DNA of 64,000 bases, taken from the NCBI RefSeq assembly GCF_900100605.1, contig NZ_FNCN01000007.1, positions 62,001-126,000 of the forward strand, in the 5' to 3' direction. Below, piece after piece: positions 7,992 through 18,370 of this stretch. The DNA comes from Sinosporangium album (GTDB lineage: Bacteria; Actinomycetota; Actinomycetes; Streptosporangiales; Streptosporangiaceae). Under the pieces are notes generated by a model. That model made no database searches and had not been told where the DNA came from. It worked only from the letters and a program-made list of their open reading frames with translations. The translations under genes were made by a program, and so were the position numbers. Each line of letters opens with the position of its first letter. Within the stretch, counting starts at the first letter, position 1.

Positions 7992-8852
7992 CTACTCCCA
8001 GCGGAACGTGCGGGCGGCGAGCCCGAGCGACACCACGGCCCAGGCGGCCAGCACTCCGACGGCGGCCAGGGACAGGCCGCCGCCCGACAGCACCTGGCGC
8101 AGCCCCTCGCTGAGCGCGGAGATCGGCAGCGCCGAGAGCACCGCCTCCACCCCGTCGGGGAACCTCGACAGTGGGAACACCACGCCCCCGCATCCCAGCA
8201 TGACCAGGTAGACCAGGTTGGCCCCGGCCAGCGTCGCCTCCGCCCGGAGCGTGCCCGCCATGAGCAGGCCGAGCCCGCTGAAGGCCGCCGTGCCGAGCAC
8301 GAGCAGCAGCGCCGCGGCGAACGGCGACCCCGAGGGGCGCCAGCCGAGCGCCAGGGCGACGCCGCAGACCACCAGGACCTGGAGCACCTCGACGGCGATC
8401 ACGGCGAGTGTCTTGGCCGACATCAGCCCGGCCCGGGTCAGCGGCGTCGCGCCGAGCCGTTTGAGCACACCGTATCTCCGCTCGAAGCCGGTGGCGATCG
8501 CCTGCCCGGTGAAGGCGGTCGACATGACCGCCAGCGCCAGCACGCCGGGGGTGAGGAAGTCGACGCGCGAGCCGCCGCCCACGTCGACCAGGGGCGCGGT
8601 CGAGAAGCCGACCAGCAGCAGCACCGGGATGATCAGCGTGATCAGGAGCTGCTCGCCGTTGCGCAGGATCGCCCGCACCTCCGCCCCGGTCTGCGCCAGA
8701 ACCCTTGCCGTGAACGGCGCGGCGCCCGGGGCCGGTGTGAAGTCGAGCGGCGCCACCGGACTCTCTCCCGGGGCGCGTTCCCGCGGGTCCGCGGACCCGC
8801 CGGCGCCGGAGTCCGCGGCGTATGACTGGGCGCCTGACTGTGTGGTGCTCAA
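7992..8852 (-). CDS. ABC-2 type transporter permease
   Basis: 286 residues with about six hydrophobic segments (LLITLIIPVLLLVGF, FLTPGVLALAVMSTAF, VLQVLVVCGVALALG, LLLVLGTAAFSGLGLLM, LVYLVMLGCGGVVFPL, AAVGVLAAWAVVSLGLA). It is the membrane half of a two-gene exporter with the ATPase at 8849-9757. A TTG start at 8852 overlaps the ATPase stop (TTGA), the usual coupling; the next in-frame alternatives lie inside the ATPase gene. The substrate is unknown. In mycobacteria a comparable pair stands between ctaA and sufR. Confidence 0.85.
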   Translation of the reverse strand: MSTTQSGAQSYAADSGAGGSADPRERAPGESPVAPLDFTPAPGAAPFTARVLAQTGAEVRAILRNGEQLLITLIIPVLLLVGFSTAPLVDVGGGSRVDFLTPGVLALAVMSTAFTGQAIATGFERRYGVLKRLGATPLTRAGLMSAKTLAVIAVEVLQVLVVCGVALALGWRPSGSPFAAALLLVLGTAAFSGLGLLMAGTLRAEATLAGANLVYLVMLGCGGVVFPLSRFPDGVEAVLSALPISALSEGLRQVLSGGGLSLAAVGVLAAWAVVSLGLAARTFRWE

Positions 8853-9757
8853 CGCAGCTCCCGGCCGGTGAGTTCGAGGAAGACATCCTCCAGGGTGCGG
8901 CGCTCCACACTGAGGTCGTCGGCGGTGACGCCCTCGGCGGCGCACCAGGCGGTCACCGTGGCCAGCAGCTCCGGCCCGACGTGGCCCTCGATGATGTAGT
9001 GCCCGGAGGGGGACTCTTTGGCCGTGCTCCCGACGGGCAGGGCGGCCAGCAGTTCGTCCAGGTCGAGCCCCGGCCGCGCCCGGAACCGGAGCTGGCGCTC
9101 CGCGCCGGTCAGCGCGCAGGGGCTGCCCTCGGCCACGACCCGGCCCCTGTCGATGATGACGACGTGGTCGGCCAGGCGCTCGGCCTCGTCCATGTGGTGG
9201 GTGGTCAGCACGACCGACGCGCCGCAGGAGCGCAGCTCCTCCACGACCTCCCAGCAGGCGTGCCTGGCCTGCGGGTCGAGCCCGGCGGTCGGCTCGTCCA
9301 GGAACACCAGCTCGGGGCGGCCCACCACCGCACCCGCCAGGGAGAGGCGCTGCTGCTGCCCCCCCGACAGGCGGCGGTAGGGCGTGCGCGCGTGAGCGGT
9401 GAGCCCCAGCCGCTCCAGCAGCGTGCCGGGGTCGAGGGGCCTGGCGTAGAACCTCGCCGTCGTGCGCAGCCACTCGCCGACCCGCGCCGCGGGCGGCACC
9501 CCGCCGGACTGGAGCATGATCCCGACCCTGGCGGGCAGGTCGCGGTGCCCCGGCTCCAGGCCGAGCACGCGGACGACCCCGCCGTCGGCCTTGCGGAAAC
9601 CCTCGCAGATCTCGACCGTGGACGTCTTGCCCGCGCCGTTCGGGCCCAGGATCGCTGTGATCGCGCCGAGGCCCGCCGACAGGGTGAGGCCGTCGACGGC
9701 GGTCGTTCTGCCGTATCTCTTGATGAGATCGACGACCTCGACGGCTGGGGAGTTCAT
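8849..9757 (-). CDS. ABC transporter ATP-binding protein, DrrA-like
   Basis: 302 residues. Walker A GPNGAGKT, signature LSGGQQQRLSLA, Walker B LVFLDEPTAGLD and H-loop TTHHMDEAE are all intact. A C-terminal DrrA-type extension follows. It powers the permease encoded just downstream. By position next to ctaA and the suf locus it is the conserved actinobacterial ABC pair of this neighbourhood, whose function is not established; drug or lipid export is a family-level guess. Confidence 0.92.
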   Translation of the reverse strand: MNSPAVEVVDLIKRYGRTTAVDGLTLSAGLGAITAILGPNGAGKTSTVEICEGFRKADGGVVRVLGLEPGHRDLPARVGIMLQSGGVPPAARVGEWLRTTARFYARPLDPGTLLERLGLTAHARTPYRRLSGGQQQRLSLAGAVVGRPELVFLDEPTAGLDPQARHACWEVVEELRSCGASVVLTTHHMDEAERLADHVVIIDRGRVVAEGSPCALTGAERQLRFRARPGLDLDELLAALPVGSTAKESPSGHYIIEGHVGPELLATVTAWCAAEGVTADDLSVERRTLEDVFLELTGRELR

Positions 9758-10053
9758 GCCACGAGTTTAGAGACCTGCGGGTGTGGTCCCGCGCAGGGGC
9801 GGGCCGCGGGCCGGGCCGGGATGGGCGGCGGTGCCGTACGGCGCGTGCCCGGTGAGCGAACCGGGGGTAAAGCCTTCCATCGAATCGGGCAAGTCACCCG
9901 AAATTACCGGCACGGCTGGGTATGGCGTTGAAAATGGCGTTCGGAACGGTTCCGGACGGCGTTCCCATGGCTTTCCGGGATGCCATGGGAGTAACGGCAT
10001 CCGGCCATGGCCTGCGGGCTCGCCCCGCGGCGAATCACGGGGGAGGATGCGCG
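9758..10053. promoter_or_regulatory. divergent intergenic region with a 9-bp-arm palindrome
   Basis: The region separates the minus-strand ABC genes from the plus-strand VOC gene. TCCCATGGC (9963-9971) and GCCATGGGA (9982-9990) form perfect 9-bp arms around a 10-nt spacer, about 63 nt before the VOC start. It may be an operator or an mRNA hairpin. Nothing else in the gap is recognisable. Confidence 0.35.
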
Positions 10054-10830
10054 ATGTCCGAACGCAGTTCCTATCCGCCGGGTATACCGTGCTGGGTCGA
10101 CCTCTCCAGCACGGACATCACCGGGTCCACACGCTTCTACGGCGACATCTTCGGCTGGGAGGCCGAGTTCGACCCCCGCCCTGAGGCCGGGGGCTACGGC
10201 CAGTTCTTCTACCGGGGCAGGGCCGTGGCGGGCATCGGTCCGACCTTCGCCGAGGGCATGCCCTCGGTGTGGAACGTCTACGTGGCCACCGACGATGCCC
10301 GGGCCGTGGCCGAGCGGGTGAAGGCGACGGGCGGCCAGGTGGTGCTGGAGCCGATGCAGATCTTCACCGAGGGGACGATGGGGGTCTTCCAGGACCCCAC
10401 CGGGGCGTATTTCATGGTGTGGCAGGCCGGGCGCCACACGGGGGCAGAGCTCGTCAATGAGCCCAACGCTTTCTGCTGGAGCGAGCTCGCCACGCGCGAC
10501 CCTGAGGGGGCCCTGCGGTTCTACCCGCAGGTCTTCGGCTGGGAGGGCGTCTCGCAGGACGCGGGCGGCATGCACTACACAGAGTGGAATGCCGGCGGGC
10601 GACCGGTCGCCGGGATGATGCCGATGGGGCCGCAGTTCCCGGAGGAGGTCCCTCCCCACTGGCTGGCGTACTTCGCCGTGGCCGACTGCGACGTCACCCT
10701 CGACCGCGCCAAGGCCCTCGGGGCCACGGTGTTCGTCGAGCCGGTCGACATCCCCATCGGGCGCTTCGCGGTGATGGCCGACCCGCAGTTCGCGGCCTTC
10801 GCGATCATCGCGCTCAACGAGACCGCGTAG
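10054..10830 (+). CDS. two-domain VOC (glyoxalase/bleomycin-resistance fold) protein
   Basis: 258 residues made of two tandem VOC modules of about 120 residues each. The first starts GIPCWVDLSSTDITGSTRFYGDIFGWEAEF, the second PNAFCWSELATRDPEGALRFYPQVFGWE. This fused type is common in actinomycetes and often annotated as hydroxylase or glyoxalase-like; the substrate is not predictable. ATG 10054 is chosen for the GGGAGG about 8 nt before it. The longer frame from 9922 runs through the palindrome and has no ribosome site. Confidence 0.83.
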   Translation: MSERSSYPPGIPCWVDLSSTDITGSTRFYGDIFGWEAEFDPRPEAGGYGQFFYRGRAVAGIGPTFAEGMPSVWNVYVATDDARAVAERVKATGGQVVLEPMQIFTEGTMGVFQDPTGAYFMVWQAGRHTGAELVNEPNAFCWSELATRDPEGALRFYPQVFGWEGVSQDAGGMHYTEWNAGGRPVAGMMPMGPQFPEEVPPHWLAYFAVADCDVTLDRAKALGATVFVEPVDIPIGRFAVMADPQFAAFAIIALNETA

Positions 10831-10976
10831 TCATCGCGTCACCCTTGCGGCGGCGCCGTGTTCGGCCTGCCATTGGGCATGTATGCCCTCATGGGAATTA
10901 TCAACTTTTGAGGGTAGTTTGACTCCTCTGTTGGGTCATGCTCGGATGGCCCGGGGACAGCGAGGGGTTGCACCAC

Positions 10977-12224
10977 ATGACCACGGCCGCCGCCGAATTG
11001 AATCCGACCCTCAATCCGGTACGGCGCCGCCGCGTGGTTCTCCTGACCGTCCTCGGAGCGCTCACGGCCATCGGCCCCCTCTCCATCGACATGTACCTTC
11101 CGGCGCTGCCCGCCATCGCGCGCGACCTCGGCACCGGCACCACCCAGGTGCAGCTCACCCTCACCGCCTGCCTCATCGGCATCGCCCTCGGCCAGATCGT
11201 GGCCGGCCCCCTCAGCGACGTGCGGGGGCGGCGCGGCCCGCTGATGATCGCCGTCGCCGGCTACGCCGTCGCCTCCGCCCTGTGCGTGCTGGCGCCCTCC
11301 GTCTACGCCCTGATCGCCCTCCGTCTCGTCCAGGGCTTCACCGGGGGCGCAGCCATCGTGATCGTCAGGGCCATCGTCCGCGATCTCTACGACGGGACGG
11401 CCATCGCCCGCATCCTTGCCACACTGATGCTGGTCAGCGGCCTCGCGCCCATCCTCGCCCCCCTGGGGGGCGCCGAACTCCTCAGAATCACCTCCTGGCA
11501 CGGCGTCTTCCTGACCTTGTCCGCGGCCGGGTTCCTCCTGCTCGTCTTGGTCGTGGCCACGGTGAAGGAGACCCGTCCCCGGGGAGAGCGGCGCGGCGGC
11601 GGTATGCGCGCCACGGCCTCCACGTTCGGACGGCTGCTGCGCGACCGGTACTTCATGGGAAGCGCGCTGGCGGGCGGGCTCGGGTTCGCGAGCATGTTCA
11701 CCTACATCTCCGGCTCGCCCTTCGTCCTCCAGGGCATCTACGGGGTCTCGCCGCAGAGCTACTCGCTGATCTTCGCCCTCAGCGCCCTCTCGCTCGCCGT
11801 CGCCGCTCAGATCAGCGGGCGCATCGCCGGCCGTGTACGGCCCCGCGTCCTCGTCGTGACCGGGCTCACCGGTATGGTCGCCGGCACCGCCGTACTGCTG
11901 GTCGCCGTGCTGGCCGGGGCCGCTCTGCCCGTGGTGGTCGGGGGGCTCATGGTGACCATGGCGGGCCTGGGGCTGACGCTGCCGGGGACGACGGCGCTGG
12001 CGCTGGGCGGCCAGCCGCCCCAGATCGCGGGGAGCGCGTCGGCGCTGCTCGGGGTGATGCAGTTCGTGCTCGGCGCGGCGGCTGCGCCCCTGGCGAGTGT
12101 GGCGGGGGAGGGGTCCGCGGTCCCGATGGCGGCGGTGATGGCCGTGATCAGCGTGCTGGCGCTGACCGTCTATCTCACTCTGAGCCGTGTTCCTCGCGCC
12201 GCGGAAAGCGATGCCCAAAGTTAG
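10977..12224 (+). CDS. MFS exporter, Bcr/CflA drug-resistance family
   Basis: 415 residues with twelve predicted membrane helices. The first helix region (LTAIGPLSIDMYLPALPAIARDLG) and GPLSDVRGRRGPL are signatures of the Bcr/CflA subfamily, proton-driven exporters of bicyclomycin, chloramphenicol or sulfonamides. ATG 10977 has AGGGG about 9 nt upstream. The last codons overlap an iron-box-like sequence that faces the suf operon. Confidence 0.88.
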   Translation: MTTAAAELNPTLNPVRRRRVVLLTVLGALTAIGPLSIDMYLPALPAIARDLGTGTTQVQLTLTACLIGIALGQIVAGPLSDVRGRRGPLMIAVAGYAVASALCVLAPSVYALIALRLVQGFTGGAAIVIVRAIVRDLYDGTAIARILATLMLVSGLAPILAPLGGAELLRITSWHGVFLTLSAAGFLLLVLVVATVKETRPRGERRGGGMRATASTFGRLLRDRYFMGSALAGGLGFASMFTYISGSPFVLQGIYGVSPQSYSLIFALSALSLAVAAQISGRIAGRVRPRVLVVTGLTGMVAGTAVLLVAVLAGAALPVVVGGLMVTMAGLGLTLPGTTALALGGQPPQIAGSASALLGVMQFVLGAAAAPLASVAGEGSAVPMAAVMAVISVLALTVYLTLSRVPRAAESDAQS

Positions 12225-12239
12225 GTAAGCCTACCCTGC
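12221..12239 (+). promoter_or_regulatory. IdeR/DmdR-type iron-box-like site
   Basis: TTAGGTAAGCCTACCCTGC matches 14 of 19 positions of the actinobacterial iron-box consensus, an interrupted palindrome beginning TTAGG and built on GCCTA. It overlaps the stop codon of the MFS gene and lies about 75 nt upstream of sufR. Iron control of suf by the DtxR/IdeR family is known in some actinobacteria; occupancy here is inference. Confidence 0.6.
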
Positions 12240-12300
12240 GTGAGAAATTCCATTCTCCTCATATCGGACATCCATTTGTCTGACGGGAAGGAATTACGCC

Positions 12301-12315
12301 ACACTGATGTTGTGA
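12301..12315 (+). promoter_or_regulatory. SufR operator candidate overlapping the sufR start
   Basis: ACACT-GATGT-TGTGA fits exactly the ACACT-N5-TGTGA motif described for the Mycobacterium tuberculosis SufR homologue. It also contains CCAC-N6-GTTG, one mismatch from the cyanobacterial-type CAAC-N6-GTTG site. The GTG start of sufR lies inside it, so repressor binding would directly cover the start of the operon. Confidence 0.65.
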
Positions 12316-13069
12316 AAAACGTGGCCGGGATGAAGCATGCCGAAGGCGGCGCGGAGCGAAGCACTCGCGCGCGCGTCGCTCGGCTCATCCTGGAGCACGG
12401 CCCGATCACCGCCGCCGCGCTCGGTGAGCGGCTCGGGCTGACGCCGGCGGGCGTCCGCCGCCACCTCGACGCCCTGCTGGCCGAGGGGCTGACCGAGCAC
12501 CGCGCCGCGCGCCCCGCGCGGCAGCGGGGCCGGGGCCGCCCGGCCAAGCAGTTCGTCATCACCGACGCGGGACGCAGTGCTTTCGAGCACGCCTATGATG
12601 ACCTGGCGGGAAGCGCCCTGAGGTTCCTCGCCGAGCGTCTCGGGGAGCGCGCCGTGGCCGACTTCGCCCGTGCCCAGGTGGCCGGGCTGGTCTCGCGGCT
12701 CGAACCGGCGCTGTGCGAGGTGCCCGCCGATCAGCGGGTGCGCGTGCTGGCCGAGGCGTTGTCGGCTGAGGGCTACGCGGCCTCGGCGAGCAAGGCCCCC
12801 GTCGGCGGCGAGCAGTTGTGCCAGCACCACTGCCCGGTCGCGCATGTGGCCGCCGAGTTCCCCCATCTGTGCGAGGCCGAGACGGAGGCGTTCGCCCGGA
12901 TCCTCGGCACACCGGTGCAGAGGCTCGCCACGATCGCCCACGGCGACGGGGTGTGCACGACCCACGTGAGTTCGCCGGCCCTCGGGGGGCGAAAACAGCC
13001 GAGCGCCGGGCTCGGCGCGACCGGAGAAGCAGAGAACACGATTCACTCATCGAGCAAGGAGACCGGAAG

Positions 13070-13073
<4 letters not shown>
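12312..13073 (+). CDS. sufR: SufR, iron-sulfur-sensing repressor of the suf operon
   Basis: 253 residues. A winged helix-turn-helix ([22 protein letters not shown]) is followed by a C-terminal sensor with cysteines at 170, 174, 187 and 215 (C-x3-C-x12-C plus a distal C), the ligands expected for the Fe-S cluster. The GTG start ([10 protein letters not shown]) matches the usual actinobacterial SufR N-terminus. No ribosome site lies at normal distance, so leaderless translation is possible. It is the first gene of the operon, its stop overlapping the sufB GTG. When holo it would repress the operon; cluster loss relieves this. Confidence 0.88.
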
Positions 13074-14482
<1,409 letters not shown>

Positions 14483-14483
14483 C

Positions 14484-15605
14484 ATGGGCCTCTCGACCAA
14501 GCCTCTCTCCACGCTGCACGAAAAGTCGTCCTTCGACCTCGCCGACTTCGAGGTGCCGACCGGGCGCGAGGAGGAGTGGCGCTTCACGCCGCTCTCCCGG
14601 CTCAAGGGCCTGCACAACGGCACCGCCGTCGGCTCGGGCACCGTGTCCGCCGAGGTCTCCGCCCCCGAGGGCGTCCTCGTCGAATCGGTCGGCCGTGACG
14701 ACTCCCGCATCGGCTCGGCCTACACGCCGGCCGACCGGGTCAGCGCGCAGGCGTTCTCCTCGTTCGAGAAGGCCACGGTCATCACCGTCCCGCGCGAGCT
14801 GGTCGCCGAGACGCCCATCTCCGTCACCCTCCAGGGAGACGGCCAGGGCGCCGCGTACGGCCACACCGTGGTCGTCGTCGAGCCGATGGCCCAGGCGACC
14901 GTCGTGCTCGAGCACATCGGCAGCGCCGTCTACGCCGACAACGTCGAGTTCGTCGTGGGCGACGGGGCGACCCTCAAGGTCGTCAGCCTGCAGGACTGGG
15001 ACGACGACGCGGTCCACGTCGCCCACCACCACGCGAGCCTCGGCCGCGACGCGACGTTCCACGGGTTCATCGTGACCCTCGGCGGAGACCTCGTGCGCCT
15101 GTCGCCCACGGTGGCCTACACCGCGCCGGGCGGCGACGCCGACCTGACGGGGCTCTACTTCGTCGACGCCGGCCAGCACCTGGAGCACCGGGTGCTCGTC
15201 GACCACACCGTGCCCAACTGCCGCAGCAACGTGACCTACAAGGGCGCGCTGCAGGGCGACGACGCGCACGCGGTCTGGATCGGCGACGTGATCATCCGCG
15301 CCGAGGCCACCGGCACCGACACCTACGAGCTCAACCGCAACCTTGTGCTCACCGACGGGGCCCGCGCCGACTCCGTGCCCAACCTGGAGATCCTCACTGG
15401 TGAGGTCGCCGGGGCCGGCCACGCCAGCGCCTCGGGCCGCCTGGAGGACGAGCACATCTTCTACCTGCAGGCCAGGGGCATCCCGTTCGACGAGGCCAGG
15501 CGCCTGGTCATCCGGGGCTTCTTCGCCCAGCTCCTCGAAAAGATCGAAATCGAGGAGATCCGTGAGCGCGTGCTCGGCGCGGTGGAGGCGGAGCTCTCGC
15601 GATGA
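14484..15605 (+). CDS. sufD: SufD, scaffold partner of SufB
   Basis: 373 residues. N-terminal EEEWRFTPLSRLKGL and C-terminal LQARGIPFDEARRLVIRGFFAQLLEKI define SufD; the conserved beta-helix histidine region is seen at VDHTVPNCRSNVTYKG. It begins one base after the sufB stop and ends in an ATGA overlap with the Rieske gene. It supports SufBC2D assembly and iron acquisition. Confidence 0.95.
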   Translation: MGLSTKPLSTLHEKSSFDLADFEVPTGREEEWRFTPLSRLKGLHNGTAVGSGTVSAEVSAPEGVLVESVGRDDSRIGSAYTPADRVSAQAFSSFEKATVITVPRELVAETPISVTLQGDGQGAAYGHTVVVVEPMAQATVVLEHIGSAVYADNVEFVVGDGATLKVVSLQDWDDDAVHVAHHHASLGRDATFHGFIVTLGGDLVRLSPTVAYTAPGGDADLTGLYFVDAGQHLEHRVLVDHTVPNCRSNVTYKGALQGDDAHAVWIGDVIIRAEATGTDTYELNRNLVLTDGARADSVPNLEILTGEVAGAGHASASGRLEDEHIFYLQARGIPFDEARRLVIRGFFAQLLEKIEIEEIRERVLGAVEAELSR

Positions 15606-15922
15606 GTGACTTCGAGAGGGTATGCGCCGTCTCCGATATCCCGGACGGCGGCGTCCTCGGCCTAGAGGTGGGCGAGACCCCGGTGGCGCTCGTCCGCCAA
15701 GGCGAGGAGGTCTACGCCCTCCACGATGTATGCTCGCACGCCGAGGTGCGGCTGAGCGAGGGTGACGTCTACGACGGCACCCTGGAGTGCTGGCTGCACG
15801 GTTCCTGCTTCGACATCCGCAGTGGCAAGCCCACCGGGCCGCCCGCCACCAGACCCGTCCCCGTCTATTCCGTCAAGATCGACGGCGATGACGTTCTCGT
15901 CTCGCTCTCGAAGGAGTCATAG
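15602..15922 (+). CDS. Rieske-type [2Fe-2S] ferredoxin in the suf operon
   Basis: 106 residues, biphenyl-dioxygenase-type Rieske ferredoxin. The ligand pairs are C44-x-H46 and C63-x2-H66 (CSH and CWLH). It sits between sufD and sufC, the usual actinobacterial arrangement, where it probably serves electron transfer or acts as an early client of the machinery. It overlaps sufD by ATGA and its stop overlaps the sufC GTG. Confidence 0.9.
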   Translation: MSDFERVCAVSDIPDGGVLGLEVGETPVALVRQGEEVYALHDVCSHAEVRLSEGDVYDGTLECWLHGSCFDIRSGKPTGPPATRPVPVYSVKIDGDDVLVSLSKES

Positions 15923-16671
15923 TGTCCACCCTTCAGATTCGTGACCTGCACGTCGCCGTTGAGGACAAGGAGATCCTCAAGGGCGTCGACCTCACCGTGA
16001 GCGCGGGGGAGACCCACGCGATCATGGGGCCCAACGGCTCCGGCAAATCGACGCTCGCCTACGCGATCTCCGGTCACCCGAAGTACACGATCACCGGCGG
16101 CGAGGTCCTGCTCGACGGCGAGAACCTGCTGGACATGTCCGTCGACGAGCGGGCCCGCGCCGGCCTCTTCCTCGCGATGCAGTACCCCGTCGAGGTGCCC
16201 GGCGTGTCGGTGTCCAACTTCCTGCGCACGGCGGTCACCGCGGTGCGCGGCCAGGCCCCCAAGCTGCGTGAGTTCACCAAGGAGCTCAAGACCGGCATGG
16301 ACTCGCTGGCCATCGACGCCTCGTTCGCGCAGCGCAACCTCAACGAGGGCTTCTCCGGCGGTGAGAAGAAGCGCCACGAGATCCTCCAGCTCGAACTGCT
16401 CAAGCCCAAGATCGCCGTGCTCGACGAGACCGACTCCGGCCTCGACGTCGACGCCCTGCGCGTGGTCTCCGAGGGCATCAACCGCTTCCGCGCCGCGGGC
16501 GACACCGGTGTGCTGCTCATCACGCACTACACCCGCATCCTGCGCTACGTGAAGCCGGACTTCGTCCACGTCTTCTCCGGGGGCCGCATCGTCGAGAGCG
16601 GCGGCCCCGAGCTGTCCGAGCGGCTGGAGAACGAGGGCTACGAGCGGTTCGGTAAGGTGGCGACTGCATGA
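15922..16671 (+). CDS. sufC: SufC, ABC-type ATPase of the SUF complex
   Basis: 249 residues. Walker A GPNGSGKS, the SufC-type signature FSGGEKKRHEILQ, Walker B IAVLDETDSGLD and the HYTRIL switch are present. It is a soluble ATPase that drives conformational change of SufBD rather than transport. The GTG start has AAGGAG upstream; its end overlaps sufS (ATGA). Confidence 0.95.
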   Translation: MSTLQIRDLHVAVEDKEILKGVDLTVSAGETHAIMGPNGSGKSTLAYAISGHPKYTITGGEVLLDGENLLDMSVDERARAGLFLAMQYPVEVPGVSVSNFLRTAVTAVRGQAPKLREFTKELKTGMDSLAIDASFAQRNLNEGFSGGEKKRHEILQLELLKPKIAVLDETDSGLDVDALRVVSEGINRFRAAGDTGVLLITHYTRILRYVKPDFVHVFSGGRIVESGGPELSERLENEGYERFGKVATA

Positions 16672-17930
16672 GCCTGCCGAGCTTCGACGTGGAGAGGATC
16701 AGGAAGGACTTCCCGATCCTCTCCCGCGAGCTGCCGGGCGGCCGCCCGCTGATCTACCTCGACTCCGGCAACTCCTCGCAGAAGCCCACCCAGGTGATCG
16801 AGGCCATGCGCGAGCACCTGGCGCTGCACTACAGCAACGTCGGCCGGGCGCTGCACGCGCTCGGCACCGAGTCGACGGACGCCTACGAGGGGGCCCGCGA
16901 CAAGGTGGCCGCCTTCGTGGGGGCGCCGAGCCGCGACGAGATCGTCTTCACCAAGAACGCCTCCGAGGCGCTCAACCTGGTGGCCTACGCCTTCGGCAAC
17001 CCGGTCAACACCGACCCCCGGTTCCAGATGGGCCCCGGCGACGAGATCGTCATCTCCGAGATGGAGCACCACTCCAACATCGTGCCCTGGCAGCTTCTCG
17101 CCCAGCGCACCGGAGCCACGCTGCGCTGGTTCGGCGTGACCGACGAGGGCCGCCTCGACCTGTCCACCCTGGACGAGCTGGTCAACGAGCGCACCAAGAT
17201 CGTGTCGATCGCCCACCAGTCCAACGTGCTCGGCACCGTCAACCCGGTCGCCGACGTGCTGGCCCGGGTGCGGGAGACGGGGGCGCTGCTGATGCTCGAC
17301 GCCTCGCAGTCCGTCCCCCACCACCCGGTGGACGTGGCGGCCCTCGGCGCCGACTTCGTGGCCTTCACCGGGCACAAGATGGTCGGCCCCTCCGGCATCG
17401 GAGGGCTGTGGGGGCGCGCCGAGCTGCTGGCGGCGATGCCTCCGTTCCTCGGCGGCGGCGAGATGATCGAAGCCGTCTGGATGGACCGTTCGACCTACGC
17501 GCCGATCCCGCACAAGTTCGAGGCGGGCACGCCGCCGATCGTCGAGGCCGTCGGTCTCGGTGCCGCCGTCGACTACCTGTCGTCGATCGGCATGGACGCG
17601 ATCGAGGCGCACGAGCGGCAGATCACGGCCTACGCGCTGGAGGCGGTGCGGGAGGTGCCCGGCCTGCGGCTCATCGGTCCCGGCGATCTGGCGAACCGCG
17701 GCGGCACGCTGTCCTTCACGCTCGAAGGCGTCCACCCCCACGACGTGGGGCAGATCCTTGACGATGTGTTCGGCATCGCGGTGCGCGTGGGGCATCATTG
17801 TGCCCGTCCGCTCCATTTGCGGTTCGGAATACCCGCCACAACGCGGGCGTCCTTCTACCTGTACACCACCACGGACGAGGTCGACGCTCTGATCAAGGGC
17901 CTGCACCACGTCCAGAAGGTCTTCGGATAG
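16668..17930 (+). CDS. sufS: SufS, group II cysteine desulfurase
   Basis: 420 residues. This PLP enzyme releases sulfur from cysteine as a persulfide. The PLP lysine lies in TGHKMVGPSG, the PLP ring-stacking region in EMEHHSNIVPW, and the catalytic cysteine in VGHHCARPLH. It follows sufC with overlap and precedes sufU by 2 nt, fitting the SufS-SufU transpersulfuration pair of Gram-positive bacteria. Confidence 0.95.
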   Translation: MSLPSFDVERIRKDFPILSRELPGGRPLIYLDSGNSSQKPTQVIEAMREHLALHYSNVGRALHALGTESTDAYEGARDKVAAFVGAPSRDEIVFTKNASEALNLVAYAFGNPVNTDPRFQMGPGDEIVISEMEHHSNIVPWQLLAQRTGATLRWFGVTDEGRLDLSTLDELVNERTKIVSIAHQSNVLGTVNPVADVLARVRETGALLMLDASQSVPHHPVDVAALGADFVAFTGHKMVGPSGIGGLWGRAELLAAMPPFLGGGEMIEAVWMDRSTYAPIPHKFEAGTPPIVEAVGLGAAVDYLSSIGMDAIEAHERQITAYALEAVREVPGLRLIGPGDLANRGGTLSFTLEGVHPHDVGQILDDVFGIAVRVGHHCARPLHLRFGIPATTRASFYLYTTTDEVDALIKGLHHVQKVFG

Positions 17931-17932
17931 CC

Positions 17933-18370
17933 ATGATCGCCGAGTCGATGTACCAGGAGTTGATCCTGGAGCACTACAAGCACCCGCAGGGCCGCGGCCT
18001 GCGCGAGCCCTACGACGCAGAGGTCCACCACGTGAACCCGACCTGCGGTGACGAGATCACGATGCGGGTGAAGCTCGGCGACGGCGGCAAGGTCGAGGAT
18101 GTGTCCTACGATGGCCAGGGCTGTTCCATCAGCCAGGCCGCCGCTTCGGTACTCTACGATCTGGCCACGGGCTCCACGGCGGACGAGACGCTGTCGGTCG
18201 TGGACGAGTTCACCCGCCTCATGCAGGGCAGGGGGCAGGTCGAGCCGGATGAGGACGTGCTCGGCGACGCGGTGGCCTTCGCCGGTGTGGCGAAGTTCCC
18301 CGCCCGGGTCAAGTGCGCGTTGCTGGCCTGGATGGCCTACAAGGACGCGGTGGTGAGGAGTCAAGCATGA
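17933..18370 (+). CDS. sufU: SufU, zinc-dependent sulfurtransferase
   Basis: 145 residues. The zinc-site residues C38 (PTCGD), D40, C64 (GQGCSIS) and C128 (RVKCALL) identify SufU rather than a scaffold IscU. It takes persulfide sulfur from SufS by zinc ligand swapping. The ATG is 2 nt after sufS; the longer upstream frame lies inside sufS. Its stop overlaps sufT. Confidence 0.94.
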   Translation: MIAESMYQELILEHYKHPQGRGLREPYDAEVHHVNPTCGDEITMRVKLGDGGKVEDVSYDGQGCSISQAAASVLYDLATGSTADETLSVVDEFTRLMQGRGQVEPDEDVLGDAVAFAGVAKFPARVKCALLAWMAYKDAVVRSQA

